From an uncultured Roseburia sp. (GTDB taxonomy: Bacteria > Bacillota > Clostridia > Lachnospirales > Lachnospiraceae): 25,013 nucleotides of DNA. Shown here one piece after another: positions 1 to 8,030 of this stretch; within the stretch, counting starts at the first letter, position 1; each line of letters opens with the position of its first letter. The position numbers were made by a program, and so were the translations under genes. The notes below the pieces were generated by a model. It worked only from the letters and a program-made list of their open reading frames with translations, was not told the DNA's origin and searched no databases. The stretch spans positions 1-25,013 of the forward strand of contig CAAELX010000008.1 in assembly GCA_900756925.1 (NCBI GenBank). The letters are read 5' to 3'.

Positions 1-1110
1 ATTCTGCAGATACTTCTTTGCTATTTCCCTCTGTTTCTGCAAAACATCATCTACTTTTTTATAGTCAATTGGCTGCTGATTGATTCGTTCCGTATCTTCC
101 ACTTTCGTTGTCATCCGCTCTGTCAGACCCAGACGATTCAACAAATCACTGAGTTTTTCTTCATTTCCGTAGCTGTTTCCTACGCTCTTACGAATCAGTG
201 TTGTAAACGAACGATGTGTAATCGCAGAGAAGATGCTACCATGGAAAGTATCCGTGATCACTTCTTCTGCATTTCTGAAATAAGCCAGAACCTCAAACGG
301 CGAGCAGTCGATAAACCGATCTGCACACTTCTGGATGCCGCCAATGGCATAAACTTTTAAGTTTTTTCTCTTTGCATATTCCGCGATCCAATCCGCCTCA
401 TCGTTAGAAATGCGTCCAGCGTATGCATACAAAATCAAATATTTCTCAGCTGCTTGAATCTGTGGAATCCTGTCGCAGCAATTCATATAGTCATATGTCA
501 AAACCGGGTCCAGATTATATACCGGCTTTTCCCCAGTAAGCTGTTCCACAATGCTACCAGAGTTTGCATCTCTCACAGAGATTGCATCAAACTCTTTCAG
601 AAGATTTCCTACTTCACCAGCTTTTTGATACTTTTCCAGCTTTCCCAGTGTTGTGTTTCCAAACGATGCTGCATAAGTAATCAATCTGTCTGCGTGATTG
701 TCTTTACCAAACAGTTCTGTCGAATAGCCTACGTTGGAATTCTTCTGAATGCAGTTAAAAACTTCGTCGCTTCCAATCACCAGACAATCCAGCGTGGGGT
801 TATAATTCATCTCATCGATAATCCCCAAAAGCGGCATATATTTTTTAGCAAAAGACTGCTTATACCGGATAAATGACAATTTATGGGAAAGCGGAGCTTG
901 ATACTGAAATGTTTCCAGTCCTTTTTCCAGTTTGCGACCGAATTTGTTCTTACTATCCGCATTTTCGGCAATAACCGATACACCGACATGGTAATCCACA
1001 AATTCTACTTTATGTCCTAATTCTTCTATTAACTGCTTCAGTGCATACGCCTGCAAAAAAGAGCCATAATTTGCAATGCGCTGCATTGACATGATTCCAA
1101 CTTTTTTCAT
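1..1110 (-). CDS. Polysaccharide pyruvyl transferase family protein (3' end beyond the window)
   Basis: I translated this gene from the ATG at 1108-1110 to the window edge: 370 codons with no stop. The family transfers pyruvate as a ketal onto sugars of surface polysaccharides, or carries out related modifications, in the cytoplasm. The N-terminus KVGIMSMQRIANYGSFLQAY is the usual opening of the family. Further motifs are VIGSDEVFNC (about residue 118), AISVRD and, near residue 295, the hallmark DTFHGS. Family members are about 350-400 aa, so only a short tail should be missing. The start follows GAGG that overlaps the TGA of the upstream glycosyltransferase, with 10 nt between the genes, so translation is probably coupled. 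It is the last visible gene of the exopolysaccharide operon and suggests a pyruvylated, hence acidic, polymer (inference). Confidence 0.85.
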   Translation of the reverse strand, partial: MKKVGIMSMQRIANYGSFLQAYALKQLIEELGHKVEFVDYHVGVSVIAENADSKNKFGRKLEKGLETFQYQAPLSHKLSFIRYKQSFAKKYMPLLGIIDEMNYNPTLDCLVIGSDEVFNCIQKNSNVGYSTELFGKDNHADRLITYAASFGNTTLGKLEKYQKAGEVGNLLKEFDAISVRDANSGSIVEQLTGEKPVYNLDPVLTYDYMNCCDRIPQIQAAEKYLILYAYAGRISNDEADWIAEYAKRKNLKVYAIGGIQKCADRFIDCSPFEVLAYFRNAEEVITDTFHGSIFSAITHRSFTTLIRKSVGNSYGNEEKLSDLLNRLGLTERMTTKVEDTERINQQPIDYKKVDDVLQKQREIAKKYLQN

Positions 1111-1120
1111 CCGTTCATCC

Positions 1121-1615
1121 TCAATACAATTCTTTTACCAGTTTCTCAAGTTCTTCATTAAACTTGGCATTGTTACTGCTCATGCCATGTCCCATGCCAG
1201 CAACAATTTGATCGTAGTTCGTTATGATGCCTCCCAATGTTTCAATATCCTCCACCAGAATAATCGTCCCCATTCTCTCTGCCACATTCCTGGCAAATTC
1301 CACCTGATGATCATTCACATGCTCATCATACTGGTGCTGCCTGGGCACAACAATCGGAGTCTTCCCAATCTGCAACGGCATAACAAAGCTTGCCGGTCCA
1401 CCATGTGTAATCACAATCCTCGCATCTGCCACATGTTTTATCATATCCTGATAAGGAATCAACTTACTCCACTCGCAATACTTTGGCTCATAAGTGCTGT
1501 ACCCTGTCTGGATGATCACATCCTCTTTTATCACGCCGTCTCTTTTCAATTCATCTACTTTCTGAATCAGTCTGTTAAAAGGCTGTTCATGTGTTCCTAC
1601 TGTAACAAAAATCAT
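1121..1615 (-). CDS. Alg13/PssE/Cps14G-type glycosyltransferase catalytic subunit
   Basis: This 164-aa protein is a half-size GT-B glycosyltransferase like eukaryotic Alg13 and streptococcal Cps14G (GT28-like C-terminal half), which binds the nucleotide sugar. It begins MIFVTVGTHEQPFNRL, typical of the family. It carries the nucleotide-sugar site signature THGGPASF followed by GKTPIVVPRQHQYDEHVNDHQ around residues 90-115. It ends right after the helical NAKFNEELEKLVKEL. The gene lies 24 bp downstream of the Alg14-like partner, the same order as in capsule loci, so the two products should form one membrane-associated enzyme. The acceptor would be the lipid-linked sugar made by the priming transferase at 2146-3597. 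The transferred sugar cannot be told from the sequence. Confidence 0.9.
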   Translation of the reverse strand: MIFVTVGTHEQPFNRLIQKVDELKRDGVIKEDVIIQTGYSTYEPKYCEWSKLIPYQDMIKHVADARIVITHGGPASFVMPLQIGKTPIVVPRQHQYDEHVNDHQVEFARNVAERMGTIILVEDIETLGGIITNYDQIVAGMGHGMSSNNAKFNEELEKLVKELY

Positions 1616-1639
1616 CTTTCCATCAACCTTTATGTATAA

Positions 1640-2089
1640 TTAAAAAATACTTCCAAAATTCACAGCTTTGGGATATACTTCCTTCTGTTCATCCCACTGT
1701 ACAATGAATTTGTCCACGATTGGATAAACCATCTTTCCTGTCATTGTCGGTTTATCAATGCGGTCAAAGACCTCAATATAGATCAGCTTTGCACCAAACA
1801 ATTTACCTAAATAAAAGAATGGAACTGCAACAGCCGCACCGCTTGATATAATCAGATTTGGTCTTTCTTTTATCAGAACCTTAATCGCAATAAAAGTATT
1901 AATAATCAATGCTTTAATGCTTCTATTTGTCGGATAGTAACAAGGATACACTTTTTCACCTTCCAACAGGCTTCTTGCATCTTCCTTATCAAATGTCACC
2001 CAGAACCTTTCCTTATTCTTCCAAAAAGGCTTCAGCATATACAAATGCGTCAGATGACCTCCTGATGAACCTACTAAACATACTTTCAT
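1640..2089 (-). CDS. Alg14/PssD/Cps14F-type glycosyltransferase accessory subunit
   Basis: The 149-aa product opens MKVCLVGSSGGHLTHLYML, containing the GSSGGH motif of the Alg14/PssD family. The middle LIISSGAAVAVPFFYLGKLFGAKLIYIE is the hydrophobic segment typical of this N-terminal GT-B half. The C-terminal DKFIVQWDEQKEVYPKAVNFG also matches the family. Alg14-like subunits bind the membrane and the acceptor lipid and recruit the Alg13-like catalytic half, which is encoded 24 bp downstream here. Length is normal for the family (about 150 aa). It is co-directional with the rest of the exopolysaccharide operon and follows the priming transferase after a 56-bp gap. Confidence 0.9.
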   Translation of the reverse strand: MKVCLVGSSGGHLTHLYMLKPFWKNKERFWVTFDKEDARSLLEGEKVYPCYYPTNRSIKALIINTFIAIKVLIKERPNLIISSGAAVAVPFFYLGKLFGAKLIYIEVFDRIDKPTMTGKMVYPIVDKFIVQWDEQKEVYPKAVNFGSIF

Positions 2090-2145
2090 AATTATCGCCC
2101 CGTTTCTTCACTCACAACTTAACATTTTCGTATTCTAAACCCGAA

Positions 2146-3597
2146 TTACATCGACCCATCTTTCCTCAAAACCGCTCCCACAGTCTTAAACAGTATCTTC
2201 ACATCCAACCCAATATCCCAATTTTCAATATATTCCTTATCCAGCCGCACCACTTCCTCAAAGTCCGTAATATCACTTCGTCCGCTCACCTGCCACATTC
2301 CGGTAATTCCCGGCTTGATTGCAAGTCTCGCCTTATGATGCAGCTCATACAGATTCGTCTCTGAAATCAGCGGTGGTCTGGTTCCTACTATCGACATCTG
2401 TCCCATCAGCACATTAAAAAACTGTGGGAACTCATCCAGGCTCGTCCGTCTGATAAAGTCTCCGACACCGGTCTTATGTGAGCCGTCCGGCATCACCTTA
2501 TTTCCAATCACCCTAGGATCAAAGTCAAGCTTAAACATCTTGCCATCTCCAAGCTTATTATCCTTCATCAGCTCTGCTTTTCTTGCCTCCGCATCCATAT
2601 ACATACTGCGGAACTTATACATCTTGAACTTCTTGCCGTTCTTTCCGACACGCTCCTGTGAGAAGAAAATCGGTCCCGGGGACGCGATATAAATTGCCGG
2701 TGCCACAAAGATAAAGATGATTCCGGTCATGATACATCCAACCAGTCCGCCTGCGATATCCATCAGCCGTTTTAACATCAGCTGGAAAGAGGATGCATAA
2801 TTGATACTCGTCGTAAGTACCGTGTACTCCCCGACTTTCTCCACAAATTGCTTCTTTCCTGGTGTACTCGTATTTCTTGCAAGATTCTGGTGGATTGTCA
2901 CACCGGTCTCCTCTAACTGTTCTAATAATTCCGCGGAATAATCACTCTCCGACTTTGTGACAATCAACACCTCATCAATCCATTCCTGACACACATACAT
3001 CGGTACGCTCTCTTCATCCGCGACAACCGGAATTCCGTCAATCTCCTCGCCGATCCGGTTCTGATCTAGCAGTGCCACACCTGACAAAATATATCTTGCA
3101 TAGTTATTTTCCTTCATGCTGGCAACTGCACTCTCTGCCATCTCGGAAGTTGTGATAATCAGCAGCGATCTTTTGCCGCCATCTTCCATTCGCTTATGTA
3201 ACAGCTTAATCCAAAGCTCCCTCGCCACAAAGCCGATTCCAAAATAAAAGATCACGGTCAGCATCAACGCAAGTCTCGAGTAGTTCTGCCCCTCTTGCAT
3301 TAAGAACAGGTAGAACAGTGTCACACCTCCGACCATCAGGGAGTGGTTAAATGTCACAACCAGATTTCTCTGGGTTCCACGCTTCAGTACACTCTTCATC
3401 GTGCCATAAATTGCAATAACGCAAATATCTGCAAGCCCCAGAAAGATTGCTACATTCCGATATAAAATTGACTGGTACGGATTCCATCCATACCCGCTGA
3501 CCGCATAGGCCAGCACATAAGCAATTTGCAGACAGATCATATCAAGAATAATAAAGTCTGCATGCTTGAGCCAGTTTTCTGAATCTTTTCTGTACAT
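2146..3597 (-). CDS. Exopolysaccharide biosynthesis polyprenyl glycosylphosphotransferase (priming enzyme)
   Basis: This 483-aa protein transfers a sugar phosphate from a UDP-sugar to undecaprenyl phosphate, the first committed step of repeat-unit assembly at the inner face of the membrane. Several membrane segments lie in residues 13-130, followed by a CoA-binding-like central region (about 140-250) and a conserved catalytic domain (about 272-483). Visible motifs are KRLMD at 276-280 next to the re-entrant hydrophobic segment, KFRSM at 328-332, the catalytic DE pair in DEFPQ at 388-392, GTRPP at 405-409 and KPGITGMWQVSGR at 428-440. Length and order match the WbaP/CpsE type. The start ATG is preceded by AAGGAACAAG. 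It sits between the degenerate GH3 gene and the Alg14/Alg13 pair. Sugar specificity (Glc, Gal or an amino sugar) is not visible. Confidence 0.95.
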   Translation of the reverse strand: MYRKDSENWLKHADFIILDMICLQIAYVLAYAVSGYGWNPYQSILYRNVAIFLGLADICVIAIYGTMKSVLKRGTQRNLVVTFNHSLMVGGVTLFYLFLMQEGQNYSRLALMLTVIFYFGIGFVARELWIKLLHKRMEDGGKRSLLIITTSEMAESAVASMKENNYARYILSGVALLDQNRIGEEIDGIPVVADEESVPMYVCQEWIDEVLIVTKSESDYSAELLEQLEETGVTIHQNLARNTSTPGKKQFVEKVGEYTVLTTSINYASSFQLMLKRLMDIAGGLVGCIMTGIIFIFVAPAIYIASPGPIFFSQERVGKNGKKFKMYKFRSMYMDAEARKAELMKDNKLGDGKMFKLDFDPRVIGNKVMPDGSHKTGVGDFIRRTSLDEFPQFFNVLMGQMSIVGTRPPLISETNLYELHHKARLAIKPGITGMWQVSGRSDITDFEEVVRLDKEYIENWDIGLDVKILFKTVGAVLRKDGSM

Positions 3598-3647
3598 CTT
3601 GTTCCTTCTTTCGTACTGTCCCTTTAAAGGATCCAGTCCTCTCTTAT

Positions 3648-4913
3648 CTATTCATCCTCAACCTGTCCATTGTCCAGGCCGTTATTTTCATTCTGATTCG
3701 GCTGTTGTTCTTCCTGCCTTACCGGTTCATTCTGCTCCGGCTGCGGCTGGTTCTCATTCGGTTGGTTCTGCTGCCCTGCATCCTGTGCCGGGTTATTCTG
3801 CTGTTCGTTGTTGTCCTGCTGTGGACTCTGCGTTACAGTCTGCTCCACCGGAGCCTGTGCTGCCGGCGGAGTAACTGCTGCTGTTCTGTTCTCATGATCT
3901 GTTACGGTCTGTTCTTCCTCTGCCATGATATCGCCCTCGGTAGGCTGTGGCATATTGCTCTTCACAGTAAGGATCCGCGCAACTGCCTCGTCAATGCACT
4001 CCATCGGTACTGTGCCATTCTCCACCGCTTCTAACACATTCTGGTAAGCCACTGTAAAGCTATCCGACTGATAGAGCAGGTCTGCCCCTGCAAGCAGTGC
4101 CTGTACTGCCGCATCTCCATTCGGATACTGTGCCATGACTGCATCGGATGCAAGGTCTGTCGTTATGATCACACCCTGATACTGCGCCTCACTTCTGAGT
4201 GCTGCAACGGACTCTGCCATCTGTGTCGGATCTCCGGCTAAGATCACATACGGCATATCTGCCGTGATCTGTTCCCTGTCCTTCGGATAGGATACCGGGT
4301 AGAGGATATTCTCCTCATTTCCCTGCATCTGATTCTCCGTGATCACAGCAGCTAACGGTCCTGCATCATATAAGGAAGAGACTGCCAGTCTCTGTTCCCC
4401 GTCCGTACCGTTTCCGATCGCTGCAAGTAACAGATAGGTACCGTTCACTTCCATGCTGTAGCGCTGTCCACCGGAGAGAAGTGCCCCGATCTGGGTACTG
4501 CCCTGGAAATTCGCCTTGGAATAGACAAGACCGGCAATTGGATAACGCTCTAAGGCTGCCCTTGTCCCCTGCCCTGCAATCGTCACCTGACTATTCTGTG
4601 TCAGGCTCTCCGGGCTTGTGAGGAAGAGCTGTGCCACCTTCTCTTCGTTCGTCATCGCCGCCACCTGTGCGAGCACCTCCTCTGAGAACGTCACCGTCAC
4701 TTTCTCCGATGTTGCTTCCGTCTCAGTCTCTGGAACTGCTTCCTCTGTCAGATCCACTTCTTTCTCTTCTGTGTCAGGCTTTCTTGCTGTGTAGGTCTGC
4801 TTCGGTTCTTCCGGTCCTCTGACATACTTCACCGCCCCGCATACGACCACCACCACAAGCGCAATAATTTCTGCAACAATCAGGATACTCCCTGCTCCCC
4901 TGTCCTTTTTCAT
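3648..4913 (-). CDS. Membrane-anchored degenerate GH3-like protein of the exopolysaccharide operon
   Basis: This 421-aa protein has one N-terminal membrane anchor (residues 9-27) and an acidic linker to about 75. A domain resembling the N-terminal barrel of glycoside hydrolase family 3 follows (about 80-320), then a Q/N/P/E-rich low-complexity tail (about 335-421). GH3 hallmarks are NEEKVAQLFL at 89-98, AGLVYSKANFQG at 127-138, YQGVIITTDL at 245-254 and NGTVPMECIDEAVARILTVK at 299-318. The family normally reads (S/T)D after the beta-strand VII/IT, where the first Asp is the nucleophile. Here Thr252 is at that place and the Asp is one residue later. The KHFPGHG-type His loop of NagZ-like enzymes is absent, and only about 115 residues separate strands that are usually further apart. 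I infer a non-catalytic or altered surface protein. It overlaps the kinase gene by 4 nt (ATGA). Confidence 0.7.
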   Translation of the reverse strand: MKKDRGAGSILIVAEIIALVVVVVCGAVKYVRGPEEPKQTYTARKPDTEEKEVDLTEEAVPETETEATSEKVTVTFSEEVLAQVAAMTNEEKVAQLFLTSPESLTQNSQVTIAGQGTRAALERYPIAGLVYSKANFQGSTQIGALLSGGQRYSMEVNGTYLLLAAIGNGTDGEQRLAVSSLYDAGPLAAVITENQMQGNEENILYPVSYPKDREQITADMPYVILAGDPTQMAESVAALRSEAQYQGVIITTDLASDAVMAQYPNGDAAVQALLAGADLLYQSDSFTVAYQNVLEAVENGTVPMECIDEAVARILTVKSNMPQPTEGDIMAEEEQTVTDHENRTAAVTPPAAQAPVEQTVTQSPQQDNNEQQNNPAQDAGQQNQPNENQPQPEQNEPVRQEEQQPNQNENNGLDNGQVEDE

Positions 4914-5650
4914 GCTTTCCCCTCTTTTTTCCCTTCGCTTTCCTCTTTCTGGTAATCGTTATAGTAGTTACCATAGTATCTGCCATAATACTTTCCATAG
5001 TGGGAATTTTCCATTTTCACTTTATTTAAAACAGCTCCGAGGATCCGGACACCGGAAGTCTCTAACTGCTCTTTTGTCTCCATAATCATGCGGCTGCCTG
5101 CCATTCCCTGCGCGATAACAAGGATTGCGCCATCGCAGTGCTTTGCCACAACTGCTGCATCGATAGCAGCGCCGATCGGCGCACAGTCGATGAGCACGTA
5201 GTCGAACTGCTCCTTGGCAAACGCAATCAGCTCTGCAAAGTATCTCTTCTCTAAGATCTCAGTCGGATTCGGCACAGACGGACCTGCAAAGATCATGAAC
5301 AGCTTCGGGATCTGTGTCACATACAGTACATCCGAAAGCTTCTTCTGTCCGGAGAGATAATGGGACAGTCCATAGATCTCCCCTTTTTCCGGAAGGACTG
5401 CTCCAAGCCGTCCGATCAGGACAGACTTTCTCATATCTGTATCAATCAGCAGTACTTTCTTGCCGGACTCTGTCAGGGAACGTGCCAGCTCGAAAGAGAC
5501 GGTACTCTTTCCCTCGTTTGGGATGGAGCTTGTCAGCAAAATGGTCTTGATATCATCTCCGCAGAACTGGATATTGGTCTTTAACGTGCGCAGAGATTCT
5601 GTCAGGGTATAACCCGGTTTCTTTATATTTCGAAGTTCGATTGTTTCCAT
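4910..5650 (-). CDS. CpsD/CapB-family BY-kinase (polysaccharide tyrosine kinase)
   Basis: This 246-aa cytoplasmic BY-kinase autophosphorylates on C-terminal tyrosines and, with its membrane partner at 5669-6409, controls polymerisation and export of exopolysaccharide. The Walker A motif is SSIPNEGKST at 41-50, Walker A' is LLIDTDMRKS at 67-76, and Walker B is VLIDCAPIG at 152-160, with CAP replacing the common TPP. The C-terminus holds a cluster of eight tyrosines between residues 218 and 233 (HYGKYYGRYYGNYYNDY), then a Lys/Glu-rich end. As in most Firmicutes, the kinase and its transmembrane activator are separate polypeptides. The neighbouring phosphatase at 6453-7154 should reverse the phosphorylation. 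Confidence 0.95.
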   Translation of the reverse strand: METIELRNIKKPGYTLTESLRTLKTNIQFCGDDIKTILLTSSIPNEGKSTVSFELARSLTESGKKVLLIDTDMRKSVLIGRLGAVLPEKGEIYGLSHYLSGQKKLSDVLYVTQIPKLFMIFAGPSVPNPTEILEKRYFAELIAFAKEQFDYVLIDCAPIGAAIDAAVVAKHCDGAILVIAQGMAGSRMIMETKEQLETSGVRILGAVLNKVKMENSHYGKYYGRYYGNYYNDYQKEESEGKKEGKA

Positions 5651-5668
5651 ATCTTTCTATCCCCTGTT

Positions 5669-6409
5669 TTAAGCGTTCTTTTTCTTGTTTGATTTTTTCT
5701 TTTTGGAGTTCTTTTTTCTTCCCTCTTCTTCCTCCAATGGCAAGGACGCAAGAACAACCATTCCAAGCTTCTTCTCTACGTCTTCTGTTGTCATGATCGT
5801 ATCATTTAACAGGTAGCTGATCACTACGATCGCCATCGCAATGAATGCTCCAAGCACGATGCCCAGTGCCGTGTTCTTCATCTTGTTTGGAGAAACCGGC
5901 TTGCCATCTGCGGAACCATACTCGATCGTTGTTGGCGGGATCTGATCCATCTTTTCCGCGATGAACTCGGACACGACCTGTGCCACTTCATTGGCAATCG
6001 CCTCCGCGCGGTCCTGGTCCGTATCGGTCACTGTAATCTCAATGATACGGGAATTGGACGGGTTATTCAGGGAAATCATACCTTTCAGTCCGGCATAGCC
6101 CATATCCAGGTTCAGATTCTCGATCACCTGGTCTAACACCGGGCGGCTGACAGTCACGACCATGTAGTCGTTCGTCAGGTTCGATCCTGTCTGTAAATCA
6201 GAAAGACTTGTTGTCTCGCTGCTCTTTGTAAGCACATATAATCCGTATGTGGACTGATACTTCGGAGTGATCAGAAAGATACTCACAAGCATCGCGAGCA
6301 CACCTGTCAGAATGGCTGACAGCACGATCATCTTCCAGTGTGCGAGCAGTTCAAAGAACAGCTCTTTCAAATCAATTTCCATTTCTTCTTCCATATGTGG
6401 TTGCTGCAT
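5669..6409 (-). CDS. Wzz/YveK-type chain-length regulator and kinase activator
   Basis: This 246-aa membrane protein has the polysaccharide co-polymerase layout: a cytoplasmic amphipathic start (EMEIDLKELFFELLAHW), TM1 at about 27-47, an extracytoplasmic region of about 130 residues and TM2 at about 181-201 after the proline-containing segment PVSPNKMKN. The cytoplasmic end (DTIMTTEDVEKKLGMVVLASLP) is the part that normally activates the BY-kinase. It ends in an unusually basic tail of about 16 residues dominated by Lys (KKNSKKKKSNKKKNA), which could bind acidic phospholipid or the acidic end of its partner (inference). The start has a good AAGGAG site. It lies 18 bp upstream of the kinase gene and belongs to the Wzz (PF02706) family. 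Confidence 0.95.
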   Translation of the reverse strand: MQQPHMEEEMEIDLKELFFELLAHWKMIVLSAILTGVLAMLVSIFLITPKYQSTYGLYVLTKSSETTSLSDLQTGSNLTNDYMVVTVSRPVLDQVIENLNLDMGYAGLKGMISLNNPSNSRIIEITVTDTDQDRAEAIANEVAQVVSEFIAEKMDQIPPTTIEYGSADGKPVSPNKMKNTALGIVLGAFIAMAIVVISYLLNDTIMTTEDVEKKLGMVVLASLPLEEEEGRKKNSKKKKSNKKKNA

Positions 6410-6452
6410 GTTACTCTCCTTTTTCTCTGTTGCTTCTATTATAAATAATATC

Positions 6453-7154
6453 TTAATGATGTATCATCTTAAGCGGGTTTTTGTTGAAGAGATCATCCGC
6501 GTACTCATGCCCATACTTCTTCACAACATACGCGCGGCATTCCCCGAGATGATTTGACCTGTCTTCCATATTGTGTGCATCGCTGGCAATCACATCCACC
6601 CACTGGTTCTTCAACACCTTCTTGCAGAAGCGTGAGATTCCCCAACCTTCCTTACCGAGTACACTGTCCGCATTCAACTGGATCAGTGCCCCTATCTCCT
6701 GCATCTCCTCGCAGCGTTCCGGGGCAGTAAAAAAACAGCGATAACGCTCTGCATGTGCAATCACAGGAATGTAACCACAATTGATTAACTTCTGCGTGTT
6801 CTGCACAACTTTAGAATACTCTGACTCGTAGGAATATTCCGTCAACACATAATCACTGTCTGCAAGTGTGTGACATCTGCCAGACTGCATATGCTCTGCA
6901 ACCTGACTGCCAACATGATATTCGCACCCTAAATATAATCCAATGCCAATCGTATCCGCCTCTTCCTCAAGCTTCTCGAAATGGGCTTCGATCCGCTCCT
7001 TCGGATAGGAAAACATGCCGTGACGGTAATGTGGTGTCAGTATAATGGCATCTATTCCCTGTTTCTTTGCGGTTTTCAGCATCTGAATGGACTCTTCTAT
7101 CGTATCCGGTCCATCATCCACTCCATATAATGTATGATTATGGATATCAATCAT
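6453..7154 (-). CDS. PHP-family tyrosine-protein phosphatase CpsB/YwqE-like
   Basis: This 233-aa metal-dependent phosphatase removes phosphate from the tyrosine cluster of the CpsD-like kinase. Metal ligands of the PHP fold are visible: DIHNH at 3-7, TPHY with His42, GCEYH at 76-80, IAHAERY with His134 and SDAH at 191-194. I chose the ATG at 7152-7154 because AGGAGG lies 6 nt before it and MIDIHNH is the canonical N-terminus. The reading frame stays open to 7223, but that 23-residue extension lies in the leader and lacks a site. It is the first gene of the exopolysaccharide operon, with a promoter about 94 bp upstream. Confidence 0.95.
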   Translation of the reverse strand: MIDIHNHTLYGVDDGPDTIEESIQMLKTAKKQGIDAIILTPHYRHGMFSYPKERIEAHFEKLEEEADTIGIGLYLGCEYHVGSQVAEHMQSGRCHTLADSDYVLTEYSYESEYSKVVQNTQKLINCGYIPVIAHAERYRCFFTAPERCEEMQEIGALIQLNADSVLGKEGWGISRFCKKVLKNQWVDVIASDAHNMEDRSNHLGECRAYVVKKYGHEYADDLFNKNPLKMIHH

Positions 7155-7247
7155 GAGCTTCCTCCTGTATCTTCGTCTGTCCTCTAACTTTATCGCAATT
7201 CTAGCCGAATGGTTAGTTGACACTTGTAAGAGGAAATCATCTAATTA

Positions 7248-7276
7248 AGAATATCTTAATTTTTTATAAAAGTCAA
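7248..7276 (-). promoter_or_regulatory. Sigma-A promoter of the exopolysaccharide operon
   Basis: On the minus strand, TTGACT (7271-7276) and TATTCT (7248-7253) are separated by exactly 17 nt. Transcription would begin near 7241, leaving a leader of about 86 nt before the phosphatase start. No other good -35/-10 pair was seen between 7155 and 7440. The stretch 7155-7444 contains no supportable gene. It holds this promoter, a direct repeat at 7315-7330, and runs of C8 (near 7404-7411) and G5 (near 7353). Confidence 0.7.
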
Positions 7277-7314
7277 TATGCATGACCGACCGAAAAGCCC
7301 GAAAAAAACGTTAT

Positions 7315-7330
7315 TTGTCAAATTTTGTCA
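7315..7330. promoter_or_regulatory. Direct repeat TTGTCA x2, 10-bp period, upstream of the eps promoter
   Basis: TTGTCA occurs at 7315-7320 and 7325-7330, exactly one helical turn apart, 39-54 bp upstream of the -35 box of the exopolysaccharide promoter. Direct half-sites with a 10-bp period on one DNA face resemble binding sites of winged-helix response regulators (OmpR type). The regulator is not encoded in this window, so a function is inference only. Confidence 0.3.
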
Positions 7331-7444
7331 CTTTTGATACAAAGCGGAGTTAGGGGGCAACTTTTATTTGTGAATTTTACTATTGATTTTTGTAAATGGG
7401 TTACCCCCCCCAGAAGTTTTCTGACTATTGGTGCTTTTGTGTGT

Positions 7445-7497
7445 AAAAAGGAGCATATCTGTGAATTTTTTCAGGTTTCACAGATATGCTCCTTTTT
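7445..7497 (-). terminator. Perfect 21-bp hairpin terminator
   Basis: Arms 7445-7465 and 7477-7497 are perfectly complementary over 21 bp with an 11-nt loop, and both ends carry A5/T5 runs. It begins 4 nt past the stop codon of the 7501-7944 gene and terminates that minus-strand transcript. It is symmetrical enough to work in both directions. It separates that gene from the exopolysaccharide promoter region. Confidence 0.9.
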
Positions 7498-7500
7498 CTC

Positions 7501-7944
7501 TTAATCTAGTATTTTCCCTTCTTTATAGCAGCACTCCAGATAATTTGGATTCTGATAGTACAGATCCGAATTAAAATTCGAGATTGCATCACTGATAAAG
7601 GAACAGAAGATCTGCATTAGTTCCTTTACTTCTGCCCCCTTCTCTGCACAGTCTTCTATCAGAATACTGTACAGTTTTCCGATATCCTGATATCCCGGAA
7701 CCGTGTACTTGCAGTTTGAAACTGTGTCAAAGTCCCCTTCTTTTATCTGGTAATAATCTATAACCTCATCACTCACCTGTTCAAAACTGAGGCAATGATT
7801 TACTTCCGCATCTTTCAGAAGCTTTTCAATTCCTGCTTCTCCAATACTTTGAACTATTTTTCCGCGATGATTTTTTGTTTTCCTTGCTATATACTCTATC
7901 AGGGAACATACATAAAAGAAATCATTTTTTTCATTTTCTGTCAT
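7501..7944 (-). CDS. Uncharacterised 147-aa cytoplasmic protein
   Basis: I do not recognise a named family with certainty. The product begins MTENEKNDFFYVCSLIEYIARKT and looks mainly helical, with no membrane segment or signal peptide. Notable parts are NHRGKIVQSIGEAGIEKLLKDAEVNHCLSFE in the first half, a central FDTVSNCKYTVPGYQDIGKLYSILIEDCAE and a Tyr/Asn-rich C-terminus with a CC pair. I chose the ATG at 7942-7944 because GAGG lies 6 nt upstream. An in-frame GTG at 7954-7956 would use that same GAGG as codons, so it is unlikely. The gene is monocistronic with its own terminator at 7445-7497. It resembles small conserved hypothetical proteins of Lachnospiraceae by general appearance only. 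Confidence 0.6.
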   Translation of the reverse strand: MTENEKNDFFYVCSLIEYIARKTKNHRGKIVQSIGEAGIEKLLKDAEVNHCLSFEQVSDEVIDYYQIKEGDFDTVSNCKYTVPGYQDIGKLYSILIEDCAEKGAEVKELMQIFCSFISDAISNFNSDLYYQNPNYLECCYKEGKILD

Positions 7945-8030
7945 AAATAACCTCACTCTTCACAAACGTCAGGCAATTGAGTGCTGACAATCTCTTTGCT
8001 TGCATGATAAATTTGCATTTATTTGCCCCT

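Noticed and set aside
1076..1639. Plus-strand open frame of 187 codons over the Alg13-like gene
   Set aside because: It overlaps a clear conserved gene on the other strand and starts inside the pyruvyl transferase gene.
7155..7223. N-terminal extension of the CpsB-like phosphatase
   Set aside because: The AGGAGG site and the canonical MIDIHNH start both point to 7154.
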